Positions 8,677-19,889 of a stretch of 64,000 nt of DNA are shown piece after piece; the stretch's first letter is position 1; every line of letters starts with the position of its first letter. The position numbers and the translations under genes are program-made. The stretch lies in the NCBI GenBank assembly GCA_963709175.1, contig CAVPVK010000001.1, forward strand, positions 372,001-436,000, read 5' to 3'. The notes beneath the pieces are model-generated. The model had not been told where the DNA came from and made no database searches. It worked only from the letters and a program-made list of their open reading frames with translations. Source of the stretch: JANXQG01 sp963709175 (GTDB taxonomy: Bacteria; Planctomycetota; Planctomycetia; Pirellulales; Thermoguttaceae).

Positions 8677-11600
8677 ATGAACGTAAATAGTCTAGAGCAT
8701 GTCGTGCCGCGCGTGGCATCGGCATTGACAATCACCATCCGGTCATGCCTGCTTGCGATCGCTGCCTTTGAGCTAGCGGGCGGAATACTGGCAGGGGCGC
8801 AGCCCACGGGAACGTCGGATCGCCGATATGAGGGCTGGGAGCATTCCGGCTCCCTCTGGATCCTCACGACACCTGAAGGGGCCGATTTGCCTGCTGCGTG
8901 CCTGGAAAGAGATTTCCCCCTGCTGGTGCGACTCAACCGCCACAACTTCGATTTCCGCCAGGCGAAACGCCACGGCGAGGACGTCCGCTTCAGCGATAGC
9001 CGGGGTGAGACGCTGGCCTATCAAATCGACGAGTGGGACGTCGCCGGGCAAGCGGCCGCCATCTGGGTTCGGATTCCGCTCATCAAGGGCGAGGCACGGC
9101 AGGAAATCAGAATGTATTGGGGCAAGCCCGACGCATCGAGCGAGTCCGGCGGCGCTGCCGTGTTCAACGCCGAAAATGGCTTCCGCAGCGTAATGCACCT
9201 GGACGATGCGCTCAAGGACGAGGCCGGCAGCCTCATTCCCTTCAATGCCGGTTCGACGTCCGTGCGGGGCATTATCGGGACGTGCCGGCATTGCACGCCC
9301 GGCACGGGCGTCAACGGCGGAGATCACATCACGAACTATCCCTACAGCGACGGGCCCTTCACTTCCGAGGCCTGGTTCCGCCCCGAAGCAGCGGGCACGG
9401 ACGTCCTGGGCTGGGGCCGCTATGCTACCCGCTACAACGGCCAGACCGGCGACGGCAACGAAGTCGTGATTTCCATCGGTTCGCCGCCGCGGATCGGCTG
9501 GAGTTCCGACGGTCCCGGCGGCGCGTGGTCCAGCGAGCCGCTGGCCATGAGGCGCTGGCACCACGTGGCTGCCACCTACGTCGACGGCACGAGCCGCATC
9601 TATCTGGACGGCAAGCTGGCCGGCAGCAACTTCCACCGCGGTGCGATGTCCGTCGTGCGGGACATCGGATTGAAGGTCGGCGGCATGCGCGGCGGCTTCA
9701 ACTACGCGGGCGACATCGACGAAGTGCGGATCTCCCACGTCGCTCGTTCCCCCGACTGGATCAAGCTCGAGTACGAGAACCAGAAGGACCGGCAAACGCT
9801 GGTCGGCTCCCTAGTCCAGCCGGGCAGCGCGTTTACGGTCTCCACCGGGGAAATCAAGGTCGATGAAGGCAAGACAGCGACCGTCACGGCGGAGGCGGGC
9901 GGCGCGGAGAAGGTCTATTGGATTGTCAAGCGCGACGGCGACGAGAGCATCGTGGCTGTCGATCAGTGTTCCTATACCCTCGATGCGGGGCGCGTCGTGG
10001 CCGACACGTCGTATTTCCTGGAGTTCAAGGCCGTCTTCGCCAGCGAGGTCAAGGTCCGCAGGATCCCGGTGAACGTCAAGAATGTGATTCCCGAGCCGAT
10101 CTTCACGTTGCGGGCGCCGTCGCGATGGAACGGCCGCGAACCGATTGAGATCGTGCCCGAGATCAATAATTTGGCCGCCATGCGGGCCAGCGGGGCGGGA
10201 GACTTGCACTACGCCTGGAACGTGTCCGGCGGCGCGGTGCTCAAACAGGTTGCTTCCGACCGGCTGATTCTCAAGCGTTCGCAGTGCACCGGGCCCATCA
10301 CCGTCCGCCTGGCCTTGAACAACGGCGGCGCCGATGTTGCCGCCACCGCGTCGATCCGGGTGACCGAACCGAAGCGCGATCCTTGGATCCAGCGCACTGC
10401 CGGCAAGGACGAGAAGCCCGAGGATAACCAGTTCTTTGCCCGCGACGACAAAAACGAAGGCACGCTGTATTACAACGGGACGTTGGAATCACCCGCATCT
10501 GCGCCCGCTGGCGTCGATAGCGTGTTCCTCAAGGTATTTGCCGATGACCGGCTCTTGGACCACCAGAGCCAACGACTCGGCAAGGGCAAGTCCTATGCAT
10601 TTACCGTCAAGCTCTCGCCGGGCCTGGTCAAGTATCGCCTCGAGTTTGGCGTCCAGCGCGGCGCCGCAGAAACCGTGCTCCGCACGGTGAAAAACCTGGT
10701 GTGCGGCGATGCGTACCTCATCGACGGGCAGTCGAACGCGGAAGCCACCGGGCCCAACAACGGTCCCGAGGAAGACCCGGTGACGCCGATGAACGACTGG
10801 ATTCGCAGTTACGGCAACCAGCTCGAAGGGTCCACGCGGGGCGGTTGGGGCAACGCCGTGCGGACGCATATCTGGGGCAAACCCAACTACGGCTGCCATC
10901 AGATCGGTGCCTGGGGCATGGTCCTCGCAAAGCGCCTGGTGGAAAAATACCGCATTCCTATTTGCATCATCAACGGTGCGTACGGCGGCACGCCGATCTG
11001 GCAGCACCAGGCAAACCCTACGAACCACTACGATAGTAGCGGTGACTTCTACCAGAGCCCCTACAAGATTTATGGCTGCCTGCTGACGCGCGTGACTGCC
11101 GCCCACTTGACCCATGGTATCCGCGGCATCTTCTGGCACCAGGGCGAGAACGACAGCAATTCGGGCGCGCCGACCGGCGACTACAATTACAAGTCGTACC
11201 AGCAGTACTTTGTCGATATGTCGGCGGCCTGGAAGCAGGACTACCCGAACCTGCAACACTATTATGTCTTCCAGGTTTGGCCGGCCCCATGCGCCATGGG
11301 TCCCAAGGACGACGAACTCCGCGAGGCCCAGCGGACCCTGCCGCGGCTCTACTCCAACATGCGGATCATGTCGACGGTGGGAATCGTCAGCAAGGCAACC
11401 GGCCGCGGCATGTGCCATTACGATCTGGACGGCTATGCGCAGATGGCCGAGCTGATGAGTCCCCTGGTCGAGCAGGACAATTACGGTTTGGTTCCCCGGC
11501 AGCCGATCACTGCGCCCAACCTTCGTCGCGCCTGGTTCACCAGTGCGGCGCAGGACGAGATCGCGCTGGATTTCGGCCAACCCGTCGTCTGGAACGATGA

Positions 11601-13330
11601 AATGAAGCGATCGTTTCACTTCGGCCGTACGGCACAGGGTCCGGTGTCTACGAAACCAGCCGAGGAACATGGTTCCGCCTTGCCGACGGTTGCCGCGGGC
11701 ACGGTTTTGGGCAATATCCTCAGGCTCAAACTGACAGGATCGGGCGGCGCGGACACCATCTCCTACCTTTCCGGCAGCCGCTGGGACGGGAATCCCAAGT
11801 ACCTGGTTCGCGGCGCCAACGGCATCGCCGCCCTGACGTTTTGCGACGTGGGCATTGCGGCCAGCGAAGAGGCGCAACCGGCTCGGGTCCACTTCGAGCC
11901 GACCATCGAGTCCTTGAAGCAGTACGAAACGCCCGAGTGGTTCGAGGATGCAAAGCTCGGGATCTACATGCACTGGGGTCCGCAGAGCATTCCCGGCGTC
12001 GCCACCACCTGGTATGCCCGCTGGATCTATGAGCAGGGGAGCGAGGCCTTTAAGTACCATTGCGCCACGTATGGGCATCCCTCCAAGTTCGGCTACAAGG
12101 ACATTTGCAAGCTATTCAAGGCCCCCAAGTTCGATCAGGCCCAGGCCAACCGCCTGGTGGAGCTCTATAAGCGGATCGGCGCCCGCTACGTCGTCCCCGT
12201 GGCGGTGCACCACGACAACTTCGACATGTGGGACTCGAAGTATCAGCCGCGTTGGAACTCCGTGGCCACCGCCGGCAAGGACGTCGTCGGCATGTGGAAG
12301 AAAGCCACGGTGAAATACGGGCTGCACCTGGGGGTGGCGTCGCATTGCGCGGACCTATCGCTGGCTTCAGGGCTCCCATGGCAGCGATCGCTCGGGTCCA
12401 CTGGCGGGCGTTCCTTACGATGGCCAGAACCCGCAATTCGCGGACCTCTACGGAGTAAAGTGGCGCGACGACAGCGGCTACCCCGATTTCTGGTACGAAC
12501 AGCGGAGCGACGTGGGACCGCCCGAGTTCGAGAAGAACTTCCAGAACCGCATGGAAGACCTGATGGACAAGTACCATCCCGACCTCTATTACACCGACGG
12601 GGGCATTCCCTTCAAGCAGGCCGGACTGAACGTGCTTGCCCATTTCTATAACGAGAACCAGAAGTGGAACGGCGGCCGCTTGCAGGCTGTGGCCACGATC
12701 AAGCTCGACTGGACGCCCAACGTGGCCGCCAACAACTACGAATTCAGCTACCCCGACTCGGTGCAGCATTACCATTGGCAATCGGACAAGACCATGGGTG
12801 CCGATTGGTTCTGGATCCGCAATGCCACGTCACGATATATGTCGGCCGCCAGCGCCCTGCACATGTTGATCGACACCGTGAGCAAGAACGGCAATTTGCT
12901 CTTGAATGTGCCGCTCACACCGGACGGAGAGTTGGAGCCGGAAACGGTGGCCATGCTCACGGAGATGGGCCGTTGCCTCGACGTTATCGGCAAGGCCATC
13001 TTCTCGACCCGCTGTTGGGTTGTGGCCGACGATGGGCCGGGCAGCAGCGTCCGCTTCACTCGCAACAAGCAAAACACCGTGCTTTACCTCACGAACCTGG
13101 GATGGTCCAATGATGTGCTGCAGGTGAGAACGCTCGCTTCGACGCGGATCGACCTGAAGAGTCTAAGACGCGTATCGATGCTCGGCCTGCCGAGTGAGTT
13201 GGCCTTCAGGCAGACCACCGACGGGCTGATCATCACCCAGCCGCCCCGACCGGCGGGCGACTCCCCAGCCTACGCTTACCAACTCGAGTTCGACGGACCG
13301 ATTCCCCGACTCAAGGCTATTAACGACTGA
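8677..13330 (+). CDS. Exported DUF2341-LamG-SGNH esterase-GH29 alpha-L-fucosidase fusion, frameshifted near 12350
   Basis: A signal peptide ends near residue 45. Then come a DUF2341 domain (about 60-155), a LamG/concanavalin-like domain (about 170-375), Ig-like linkers, and an SGNH esterase with GQSN around Ser686 and FWHQGEND. From about residue 1085 a GH29-type fucosidase follows (KLGIYMHWGPQSIPG, VPVAVHHDNFDMWDSKY). Near 12345-12355 the frame shifts; the continuation (YRWLQGSHGSD, DLYGVKWRDD, DLYYTDGG with the presumed nucleophile Asp) runs to 13330. The protein would remove acetyl groups and fucose from an extracellular glycan. The fused esterase and fucosidase are unusual; the single indel looks like a sequence error. 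Confidence 0.85.
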
Positions 13331-13340
13331 GGATAGAGCA

Positions 13341-13405
13341 TAGGCCGGAACAAGCTCGCGCAGTTCCGGCACGCTGCCGGAAATGCGCAAGCTTGTTCCG
13401 GCCTA
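13341..13405. repeat. REP-like palindrome between fucosidase and beta-helix genes
   Basis: Two arms of about 31 bases (beginning TAGGCCGGAACAAGCT and ending GCTTGTTCCGGCCTA) pair with only two mismatches around a short CGC loop. The element begins ten bases after the fusion gene stop. It may work as a terminator or mRNA stabiliser, or be a mobile REP-type sequence. Confidence 0.75.
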
Positions 13406-13438
13406 CACGAGAATAGCACTCCACAGGCATTGAACGAA

Positions 13439-15687
13439 ATGAAAGCGTTTTTCGCCATCCTGACCGTAGCCTGCTTGGGAGCGTCTCTGCGTGGGACGGT
13501 ATCCAGTGCAGCGTCAAACTTTAACCCCGAGAAGACCGTGCTCTACGTCGCGACTACCGGCAGCGACGACAATCCGGGGACGCTGCAACAACCGTTCGCC
13601 AGCCTGGAAAAGGCGAAAAAGGCCGTCCGGGAAAACACTGCTCCGGGACCGGTTCGGGTCCTGTTGCGCGAGGGAACGTACTACCTGAAGCAACCGTTCG
13701 AGTTGGGGCCCGGCGACTCCGCAACGGCGGACGCGCCCGTCACTTATGCCGCATATCCGGGCGAGCGCGTCACGCTCAGCGGCGGCCGCCGGCTCGACTG
13801 CCACTGGCGGGCGTATGAGAACGGCATCATGATGTGCGAGCTGCCCGAAGCGAAGGGGGGCAAACTGGTTTTCACACAGCTCTTTGTCAATGGGAAACGG
13901 CAGGTGCGGGCACGTTACCCGAACTACGACAACTCGCGCCCGGCAGGAGCGGCTACATTTATCCGGCCGACGTCATCCCGCCGGACATGGTGGATCCTCG
14001 GCCCGGCCCCGACGACGACATGACCTATCCCGGTGCAGGGGCCCGCGGCATTCTCTTCAATCCGGCAACTTTCACGAAGAAACGCTGGGCGCGGCCGCAA
14101 GATGCCGTGCTGCACATCTTCCGCGGCGGTTATTGGGGAAATCTGCAATGGCACGTCAAGGCCGTCGATTACGACCGCCGCGCGATCTGGTTCGGCGCGG
14201 GCGGGCAACAGATGGGCGCCAAGTGGGACGAGGACCCGCCCGCCATCGATCCCTCCTGTGGCTTCTTCGTCGAGAACGTCTTCGAGGAATTGGACACACC
14301 CGGCGAATGGTACTTGGACCCCGCCGCGGGGATCCTCTATTTCATGCCGCCGCCGGCCTTGGATCTCCGCAGCGCCGTTGTGGAGGTTCCACTGCTGGAG
14401 TCGGTCGTGCGGATCGTGGGCACGCAGGGCACACCGGTTCGTAACCTCGCGTTGGACGGGTTTCGGTTCGCCCACACGACCTCGACCTATACGAGCACCT
14501 ACGAGGTCCCTTCGCTTTCCGACTGGTCGATCCACCGCGGCGGCGCGGTCTTCCTGCAAGGCACGCGGAATTGCGCAATCAGGAACTGCTGGTTCGACGC
14601 CGTGGGCGGCAATGCGGTTTTCGTCAACCAATACAATCGCAACGCCGTCGTGAGCGGTTGCAAGTTCACCGAGGCCGGCGACAGCGCCATCACCTTTGTC
14701 GGCGCAATGGAACTCACCAGCGGCAGCCAGCGGGCGTTTCCGTACGAGTGCCAGGCCCGCGACAACCTGGTCCACGACTGCGGCGTGTTCGGCAAGCAGA
14801 CGGCGGGCGTCTATATCTCTCGCGCCAAGCGGATCACTGTCGCGCACAACCTGATCTATAACATGCCGCGGGCCGCCATCTGCATCGGCGACGGCACCTG
14901 GGGCGGCCACGTCGTCGAATTCAACCATATCCACGATACCGTGCGGGAGACGGGCGATCATGGGCCCTTCAACGCCTGGGGGCGCGATAAATACTGGTCG
15001 CTCACGCAGTCGCACGCGTCCTACACGAAGAACCACAGCCTGGAGGCCGGCCAAGTGCAGGTCGACGCCATGGAGCCGGTCGTCATCCGCGGCAACTTCT
15101 TCGAGGAGAAGCCCGAAAGCATCGAGGGCATCCAAGGCCCGGTGTTCGGCATCGACCTGGACGACGGCGCCTCGAATTACGATATCTACAACAACATCAC
15201 GAAGAACGTCAGCATGAAGCTCCGCGAAGGCGCCCTGCGGACAATCCACAACAATATCTGGTATCATAGTGTGGTGGCCCCCTGCTTCCATGTGGGCAAC
15301 GAATTCAATCACGACCGGTATTTCTGCAACATCACGGTGATGAGCCGCGACGACGTCTACTCGATCATTGCCCCGCCCGCCCGCGGACCGTGGTTGGAGG
15401 AAATCGACAACAATTGCCTTTTCACCGCCTCGGGGAAGTTCACGGCCAGGGTCCAAGCCCTGCGAGAAGAGAAGCGATCGGGCCCGACGCAACGCTACGA
15501 TCTGGCAGGCTGGCGGCAACTGGGCTTCGATGCCCACTCGGTGTTCGCGGACCCGCTGTTCGTCGATCCCCAGCGCAACGATTTTCGTCTGCGGCCGGAT
15601 TCGCCGGCCCTGAAGCTTGGCTTCAAGAATTTTGAGATGGGAAAATGGGGCCTGACGGCCAACTTCCCGGCCCAATGGCACGAATAA
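13439..15687 (+). CDS. Exported right-handed beta-helix protein, GH141-like, frameshifted near 13935
   Basis: The ATG at 13439 gives a good signal peptide (MKAFFAILTVACLGASLRG). The mature start LYVATTGSDDNPGTLQQPFA followed by SLEKAKKAV and the later VTYAAYPGERVTLSGG are typical of beta-helix proteins such as GH141, whose known activities include alpha-L-fucosidase and xylanase. Near 13930-13945 the frame shifts; the continuation begins about SGYIYPADVIPPDMVDP and shows repeated helix rungs (HNLIYNMPRAAICIGDG, NNITKNVSMKLREG). Length is about 750 residues. The place between fucosidase and esterase genes supports a glycan role. GH141 membership is inferred; other beta-helix families are possible. 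Confidence 0.72.
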
Positions 15688-15699
15688 TACCGAGGTGAA

Positions 15700-18495
15700 A
15701 TGAAAATGAAGATCAGCGCATTGGCGGTAGTGGCGGCCGTATCGTTGCTGGCCGGTCCCGCCGCGGCTGCCCAGAAAAAAGGTCCCGTCAAAGTCTTCAT
15801 CCTGGCCGGCCAGTCCAACATGGACGGCCAGGCCGACGTTCGTACCATCGATTTTCTCGGCGAGGACCCCGACCCGGCCAAGGCCGCCTTACTGAGGAAA
15901 TTCAAGCCCGAGGGGAGTACCCTTGTCAGGCGCGACGATGTCTGGGTCGCCAGCGACGACGTTTCGGGCGACCTGGGGCCCGGCTATGGCGGGCGGAAAA
16001 ACTACGCCAAGTTAGGGCACTGTATCGGACCGGAGTACGCCTTCGGCTATTTTCTCGGCGAGGCCTCGGAGAAGCAGGTCCTGCTCATCAAGTACGCGCC
16101 TGGCGGCCAGAGCCTGTACCAGGATTTCCGTTCTCCCAGCGCGGGTCTGCCCGATCCGATGCCCATGAAAAACGGGCCCAATAAGAGCAAGGTTCCCATG
16201 ACCGCCGCGGACTTCGGCGGACAGTATCGCGGCATGGTGGAGTACGTTCACGACGTGCTCAAGAATCTGAAGCGGCGTTTTCCTTCCTACGATGAGAAGG
16301 CTGGCTACGAAATCGTCGGATTCGTCTGGTTCCAGGGGTTCAACGACCTGGTCGGCGGTCCGCGATGCATCGCGGAGTACGACAGGAACCTGGTTTGCCT
16401 GATCAAGGACGTGCGCAAGGAATTTCATGCCCCGAACATGAAGGTGGTGGTGGGCGTGATCGGCGTCAACGGCGTAAAGAACGAAACGGGCAAGCAGAAG
16501 GCCCTCCGCGACGCCATGCGATCGATGAATGCCGTGCCGGAATTCAAGGGCAACGTCAAAGCCATCGAAACCGCGCCGTTGCTCGATCCGCGCGTCATCG
16601 CCTTGAAGACGGCCGGATGGCTCAACAAGGATCGCGATCTCAAGAAAGACCCGTTGACGGCGGAAGAGAAGGCGATGCTCGGCCGCGCTACGTCGAACAT
16701 GGGCTTTCACTACTACGGCGAGGGACGTTTCTTTATCTTGCTGGGTAAGGCGATGGCCGACGCCATGCTCGAGCTGACAGGTGGCAAAGACCTGGACGCG
16801 GCCATCAACAGCGGCGATTTTGCCGGCTACCTGGCCGATGTTTCCGCCTGGCTCGGCCAAAAAACGCCCGCAAAGCCTGACCGAGAAGCCCTGGCGGCCC
16901 TGTTGGTGGATCCGCAGTTTCTGACCGTATTGGACCAGCGGCAGCTCATTTCCAAGGTGGGAGCAACCACCTTGGGCAAGTTCGCCAAGGCGGAGGCGGC
17001 CAACGGCGAATTTCTTTCCTGGCTGCTCAACAATAGCACCGCCATGGAGTTGTACCTCGAGGCAGCGGTGCCGATCAGCTCGAAAGCCCGCGAAGAGAAC
17101 GCCTACACGCTGAATCCCAGGTCGCTGGAAATCTGGAAGCAGATTGTCCAGGCCGATCCGGACGCCCGGCAGGGCTTATGCCAGAAACTGGCCATCGCCA
17201 CGGCGCTGGCCCCGCCCGGCTCCGTCAATATCGGCGCCGGCGGCGCGTCCCGGCCTGAGAATCCCGTGGTCCGCTACCAGTACTTTAAGAACGCACACCA
17301 GAACAAGGAGCTGTTCCCCAGCTTCGACCACTTGACCGTTTGGGAATATACCCACGTCGTGTCTTCAGGGGCGTCCGATGAGGACCTGACCTGGGCGAGG
17401 AACATGGTCAACACCTTCCGGCCGGACTTGCGGGCCGATGAGTTGGTGGTCAACTCGACCAGTCTGGTGTGGCGGAGAAGTGCGCCGCCACAATTCTATG
17501 TTGGGGGATACGGCAACTTCAAGAACGTGCTGGCGGGCGGCGGCAAGTGCGGGCCCCGCTCGTCCTGGTCGCAGATGGTCTGCCATGCCTTCGGAATTCC
17601 GGCTATCGGGGTCGGGCAACCCGCACACGCCTGCGTGGCCTATAAGGCGGCCAATCCGATGACCGAGCCTCAGCCCGGCAGTTGCTGGAAGGTCGGCTTT
17701 GGCCGCGGTTGGGAGGTGTCGCATCTCCTGGGCATGAGTGGACCGGAGTTTATGGCCGGCATCGCCGAGCGGGCCGAAACCGCGAAGTTCTCACAGGTGG
17801 AGCACCTCCGCTGGCTCGCGGCCGCCATGGCGCCGGGCGATCGCGCCGCTGCCATCATGGACATCGCCCATGCCGTCCAGAAATCGAGCGCGGCGATGAA
17901 GACTGACCTGGCGGCCTCGCTCAAGCCGGAAGAGGCCGACGCCGAGCCGGGCGAGGCGCCGGCCAAAGGGTCGGCGACAGCAGCCATGGCCGCGCCCGGT
18001 GTGGTCTCAAATTTCAAATCCCATGCGCCCGTACCGCCCATCGCAATGTCCACGGTCCCCCTCAAGGCGGCAGGCGGCGTCATTCACGTGGAAGCCGCTG
18101 GCTTCGTGCAAACGGGCGGCCAGGTTTCCTGGGACGGCCAGACTCCGCACGTTCTGGTACACGATTGTTTCACAGGCGGCAAGCAGGTCTATTTCCAGCA
18201 GCAAATGAAGAGCCAGTGGGCTGCCTACACCATCGATGTCCCCGCATCGGGCACTTACCAGATCGTGATGAAAGCAGCGTGCGTCAACATCGATCAAGAC
18301 CTCGAAGTCTGTTCCGGCGGCAAGATAATCGCCACCGTCCCAATTCCTTTGAGCTACGGATTATGGGAGGAAACGTCGCCCGTCGGGCTGAAGCTGGAGA
18401 AAGGCGTGCAGACGTTGCGGATCCAGACGCCCACCACGGAGCTCAAGCGTGGCATTGCCCTGCGGTGGTTTGAACTGAAGCGACAAGGTGAGTAA
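15700..18495 (+). CDS. Exported SGNH esterase fused to a transglutaminase-like domain and a CBM-like domain
   Basis: The start at 15700 follows GAGGTG and gives a signal peptide (MKMKISALAVVAAVSLLAGP). Residues 30-370 are an SGNH/DUF303-type esterase (LAGQSNMDGQ with Ser39, WFQGFNDL, HYYGEGRFF). Residues about 540-740 look like a transglutaminase-like fold, with Cys617 in GGKCGPRSSW and His643 in QPAHACVAY; an acidic third residue is not obvious. The last 140 residues look like a carbohydrate-binding jelly-roll (VHVEAAGFVQTGGQVSWDG). The protein would deacetylate a polysaccharide; the middle domain has no assigned role here. Confidence 0.82.
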   Translation: MKMKISALAVVAAVSLLAGPAAAAQKKGPVKVFILAGQSNMDGQADVRTIDFLGEDPDPAKAALLRKFKPEGSTLVRRDDVWVASDDVSGDLGPGYGGRKNYAKLGHCIGPEYAFGYFLGEASEKQVLLIKYAPGGQSLYQDFRSPSAGLPDPMPMKNGPNKSKVPMTAADFGGQYRGMVEYVHDVLKNLKRRFPSYDEKAGYEIVGFVWFQGFNDLVGGPRCIAEYDRNLVCLIKDVRKEFHAPNMKVVVGVIGVNGVKNETGKQKALRDAMRSMNAVPEFKGNVKAIETAPLLDPRVIALKTAGWLNKDRDLKKDPLTAEEKAMLGRATSNMGFHYYGEGRFFILLGKAMADAMLELTGGKDLDAAINSGDFAGYLADVSAWLGQKTPAKPDREALAALLVDPQFLTVLDQRQLISKVGATTLGKFAKAEAANGEFLSWLLNNSTAMELYLEAAVPISSKAREENAYTLNPRSLEIWKQIVQADPDARQGLCQKLAIATALAPPGSVNIGAGGASRPENPVVRYQYFKNAHQNKELFPSFDHLTVWEYTHVVSSGASDEDLTWARNMVNTFRPDLRADELVVNSTSLVWRRSAPPQFYVGGYGNFKNVLAGGGKCGPRSSWSQMVCHAFGIPAIGVGQPAHACVAYKAANPMTEPQPGSCWKVGFGRGWEVSHLLGMSGPEFMAGIAERAETAKFSQVEHLRWLAAAMAPGDRAAAIMDIAHAVQKSSAAMKTDLAASLKPEEADAEPGEAPAKGSATAAMAAPGVVSNFKSHAPVPPIAMSTVPLKAAGGVIHVEAAGFVQTGGQVSWDGQTPHVLVHDCFTGGKQVYFQQQMKSQWAAYTIDVPASGTYQIVMKAACVNIDQDLEVCSGGKIIATVPIPLSYGLWEETSPVGLKLEKGVQTLRIQTPTTELKRGIALRWFELKRQGE

Positions 18496-18515
18496 CTGGC
18501 AAAGCGGTCGTTGCT

Positions 18516-19874
18516 ATGAACCACTATCGTACCCTTGGCTTGTTTTCCCTTCTGTGGATCATGACCTGCGGCGCGGCGAGCGCCGCCGCGCCCGAAGAAA
18601 AGCCGTCTCGGCCGAACATCATACTGTGCATGACTGACGATCAGGGCTGGGGTGACGTAAGCTACAACGGCTTGAAGCAGATCCGCACGCCCAATCTCGA
18701 CTCCATGGCCGCTGCTGGCCTGCGTTTCGACCGCTTCTACGCCCAGCATCCGAGTTGCTCGCCCACTCGGGCCAGCGTCTTGACCGGCCGTCATCCCTAT
18801 CGCATGGGCACGTTCTGGCCCGGCATGCCGCTCCGCCTCCAGGAAATGACCATCGCCCAAGCGGTGAAACGGGCCGGCTATGTCGCCGCGCATTTCGGCA
18901 AGTGGCACCTCAGCGGTGGCCAACCGGGCGCGGGCCGACCGCTGGCGGCCAGCGATCCTCTCCATCCCGGCCACTTCGGCTTCGACGAATGGTTTTCCGT
19001 CTCCAACTGGTTCGACCTCGACTGGACCTTCAGCCGCGAAGGCGACTTCGTAAAAGTCAAAGGCGACGGCTCGGACGCCATTGTCGCCGAAGCCATGAAG
19101 TTCATCGAAAAAAACGCCAAGGAGCACAAGCCGTTTCTGGCCCTGGTTTGGTACGGCAGCCCCCACGTGCCGCTGAAACCGTTGCCCGAAGACCTCAAGG
19201 CCGCGGGCGGCAAGGCCTATTACGGCGAGATTCTGGGCGTGGATCGCAGCATGGGCACGCTCCGCCGCGGTCTGCGGAAGCTGGGAATCGCCGACAACAC
19301 TATGCTCTGGTTCTGCAGCGACAATGGCGCCTGGGTCGACGAGAAGGACGCCCCGGACAAATTTGGCTGGAACGGCGGGCTTCGCGGGCACAAGGGCGAA
19401 CTCTGGGAAGGAGGCATCCGCGTGCCGGGAATCATCGAGTGGCCCGCGGAAATCAAGCGGCCGGCGCGGACCGCCGTCCCCGTGTGCACGACCGACATCT
19501 ATCCGACGCTGGTGGATCTCTTGCGTTTGAACATTCCCCAGCAGATTCGCCCGCTGGACGGCATCAGCATCGTGCCCGTCATCTACGGGCAAATGCGGCA
19601 AAGACCCCAGCCGATCGGTTTCATGCACTTTGGCGAGCACGGCATGCAAGACGGAGTCATGGCCTGGAACGACAACCGTTACAAGCTCCTCAAGCAGATG
19701 CCCGAGCGGCTGCAGCTTTTCGATCTCCTCGCCGATCCCTGGGAAAAGACCGACATAGCCGCCGCGCATCCGGAAATCGTCAAGCGGATGGATGCCGAGC
19801 TGGAGCGTTGGCGGGCATCGGTCTTTCGCAGCAACGACGGGGCGGACTATCCGGGCGGATTGCGGAAACCCTGA
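18516..19874 (+). CDS. Exported sulfatase (S1 family, arylsulfatase type)
   Basis: A signal peptide (MNHYRTLGLFSLLWIMTCGA) is followed by the N-terminal metal site (CMTDDQGWGDVSYNG). The sulfatase signature CSPTRASVLTGRH has Cys81 as the residue converted to formylglycine. Other conserved elements are HFGKWHL and FCSDNGAW. Length (452 aa) is normal. It sits 20 bases after the esterase and just before an FGE-like gene, so the cluster handles sulfated glycan. Confidence 0.95.
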   Translation: MNHYRTLGLFSLLWIMTCGAASAAAPEEKPSRPNIILCMTDDQGWGDVSYNGLKQIRTPNLDSMAAAGLRFDRFYAQHPSCSPTRASVLTGRHPYRMGTFWPGMPLRLQEMTIAQAVKRAGYVAAHFGKWHLSGGQPGAGRPLAASDPLHPGHFGFDEWFSVSNWFDLDWTFSREGDFVKVKGDGSDAIVAEAMKFIEKNAKEHKPFLALVWYGSPHVPLKPLPEDLKAAGGKAYYGEILGVDRSMGTLRRGLRKLGIADNTMLWFCSDNGAWVDEKDAPDKFGWNGGLRGHKGELWEGGIRVPGIIEWPAEIKRPARTAVPVCTTDIYPTLVDLLRLNIPQQIRPLDGISIVPVIYGQMRQRPQPIGFMHFGEHGMQDGVMAWNDNRYKLLKQMPERLQLFDLLADPWEKTDIAAAHPEIVKRMDAELERWRASVFRSNDGADYPGGLRKP

Positions 19875-19889
19875 TTGGCTGGCGAGAAA

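Noticed and set aside
10489..12078. 529-codon minus-strand frame
   Set aside because: It mirrors the esterase/fucosidase fusion, and high GC keeps the antisense frame open. No motif was seen.
13924..15681. 585-codon minus-strand frame
   Set aside because: Antisense to the beta-helix protein; Asp/His/Arg-rich with no recognisable domain.
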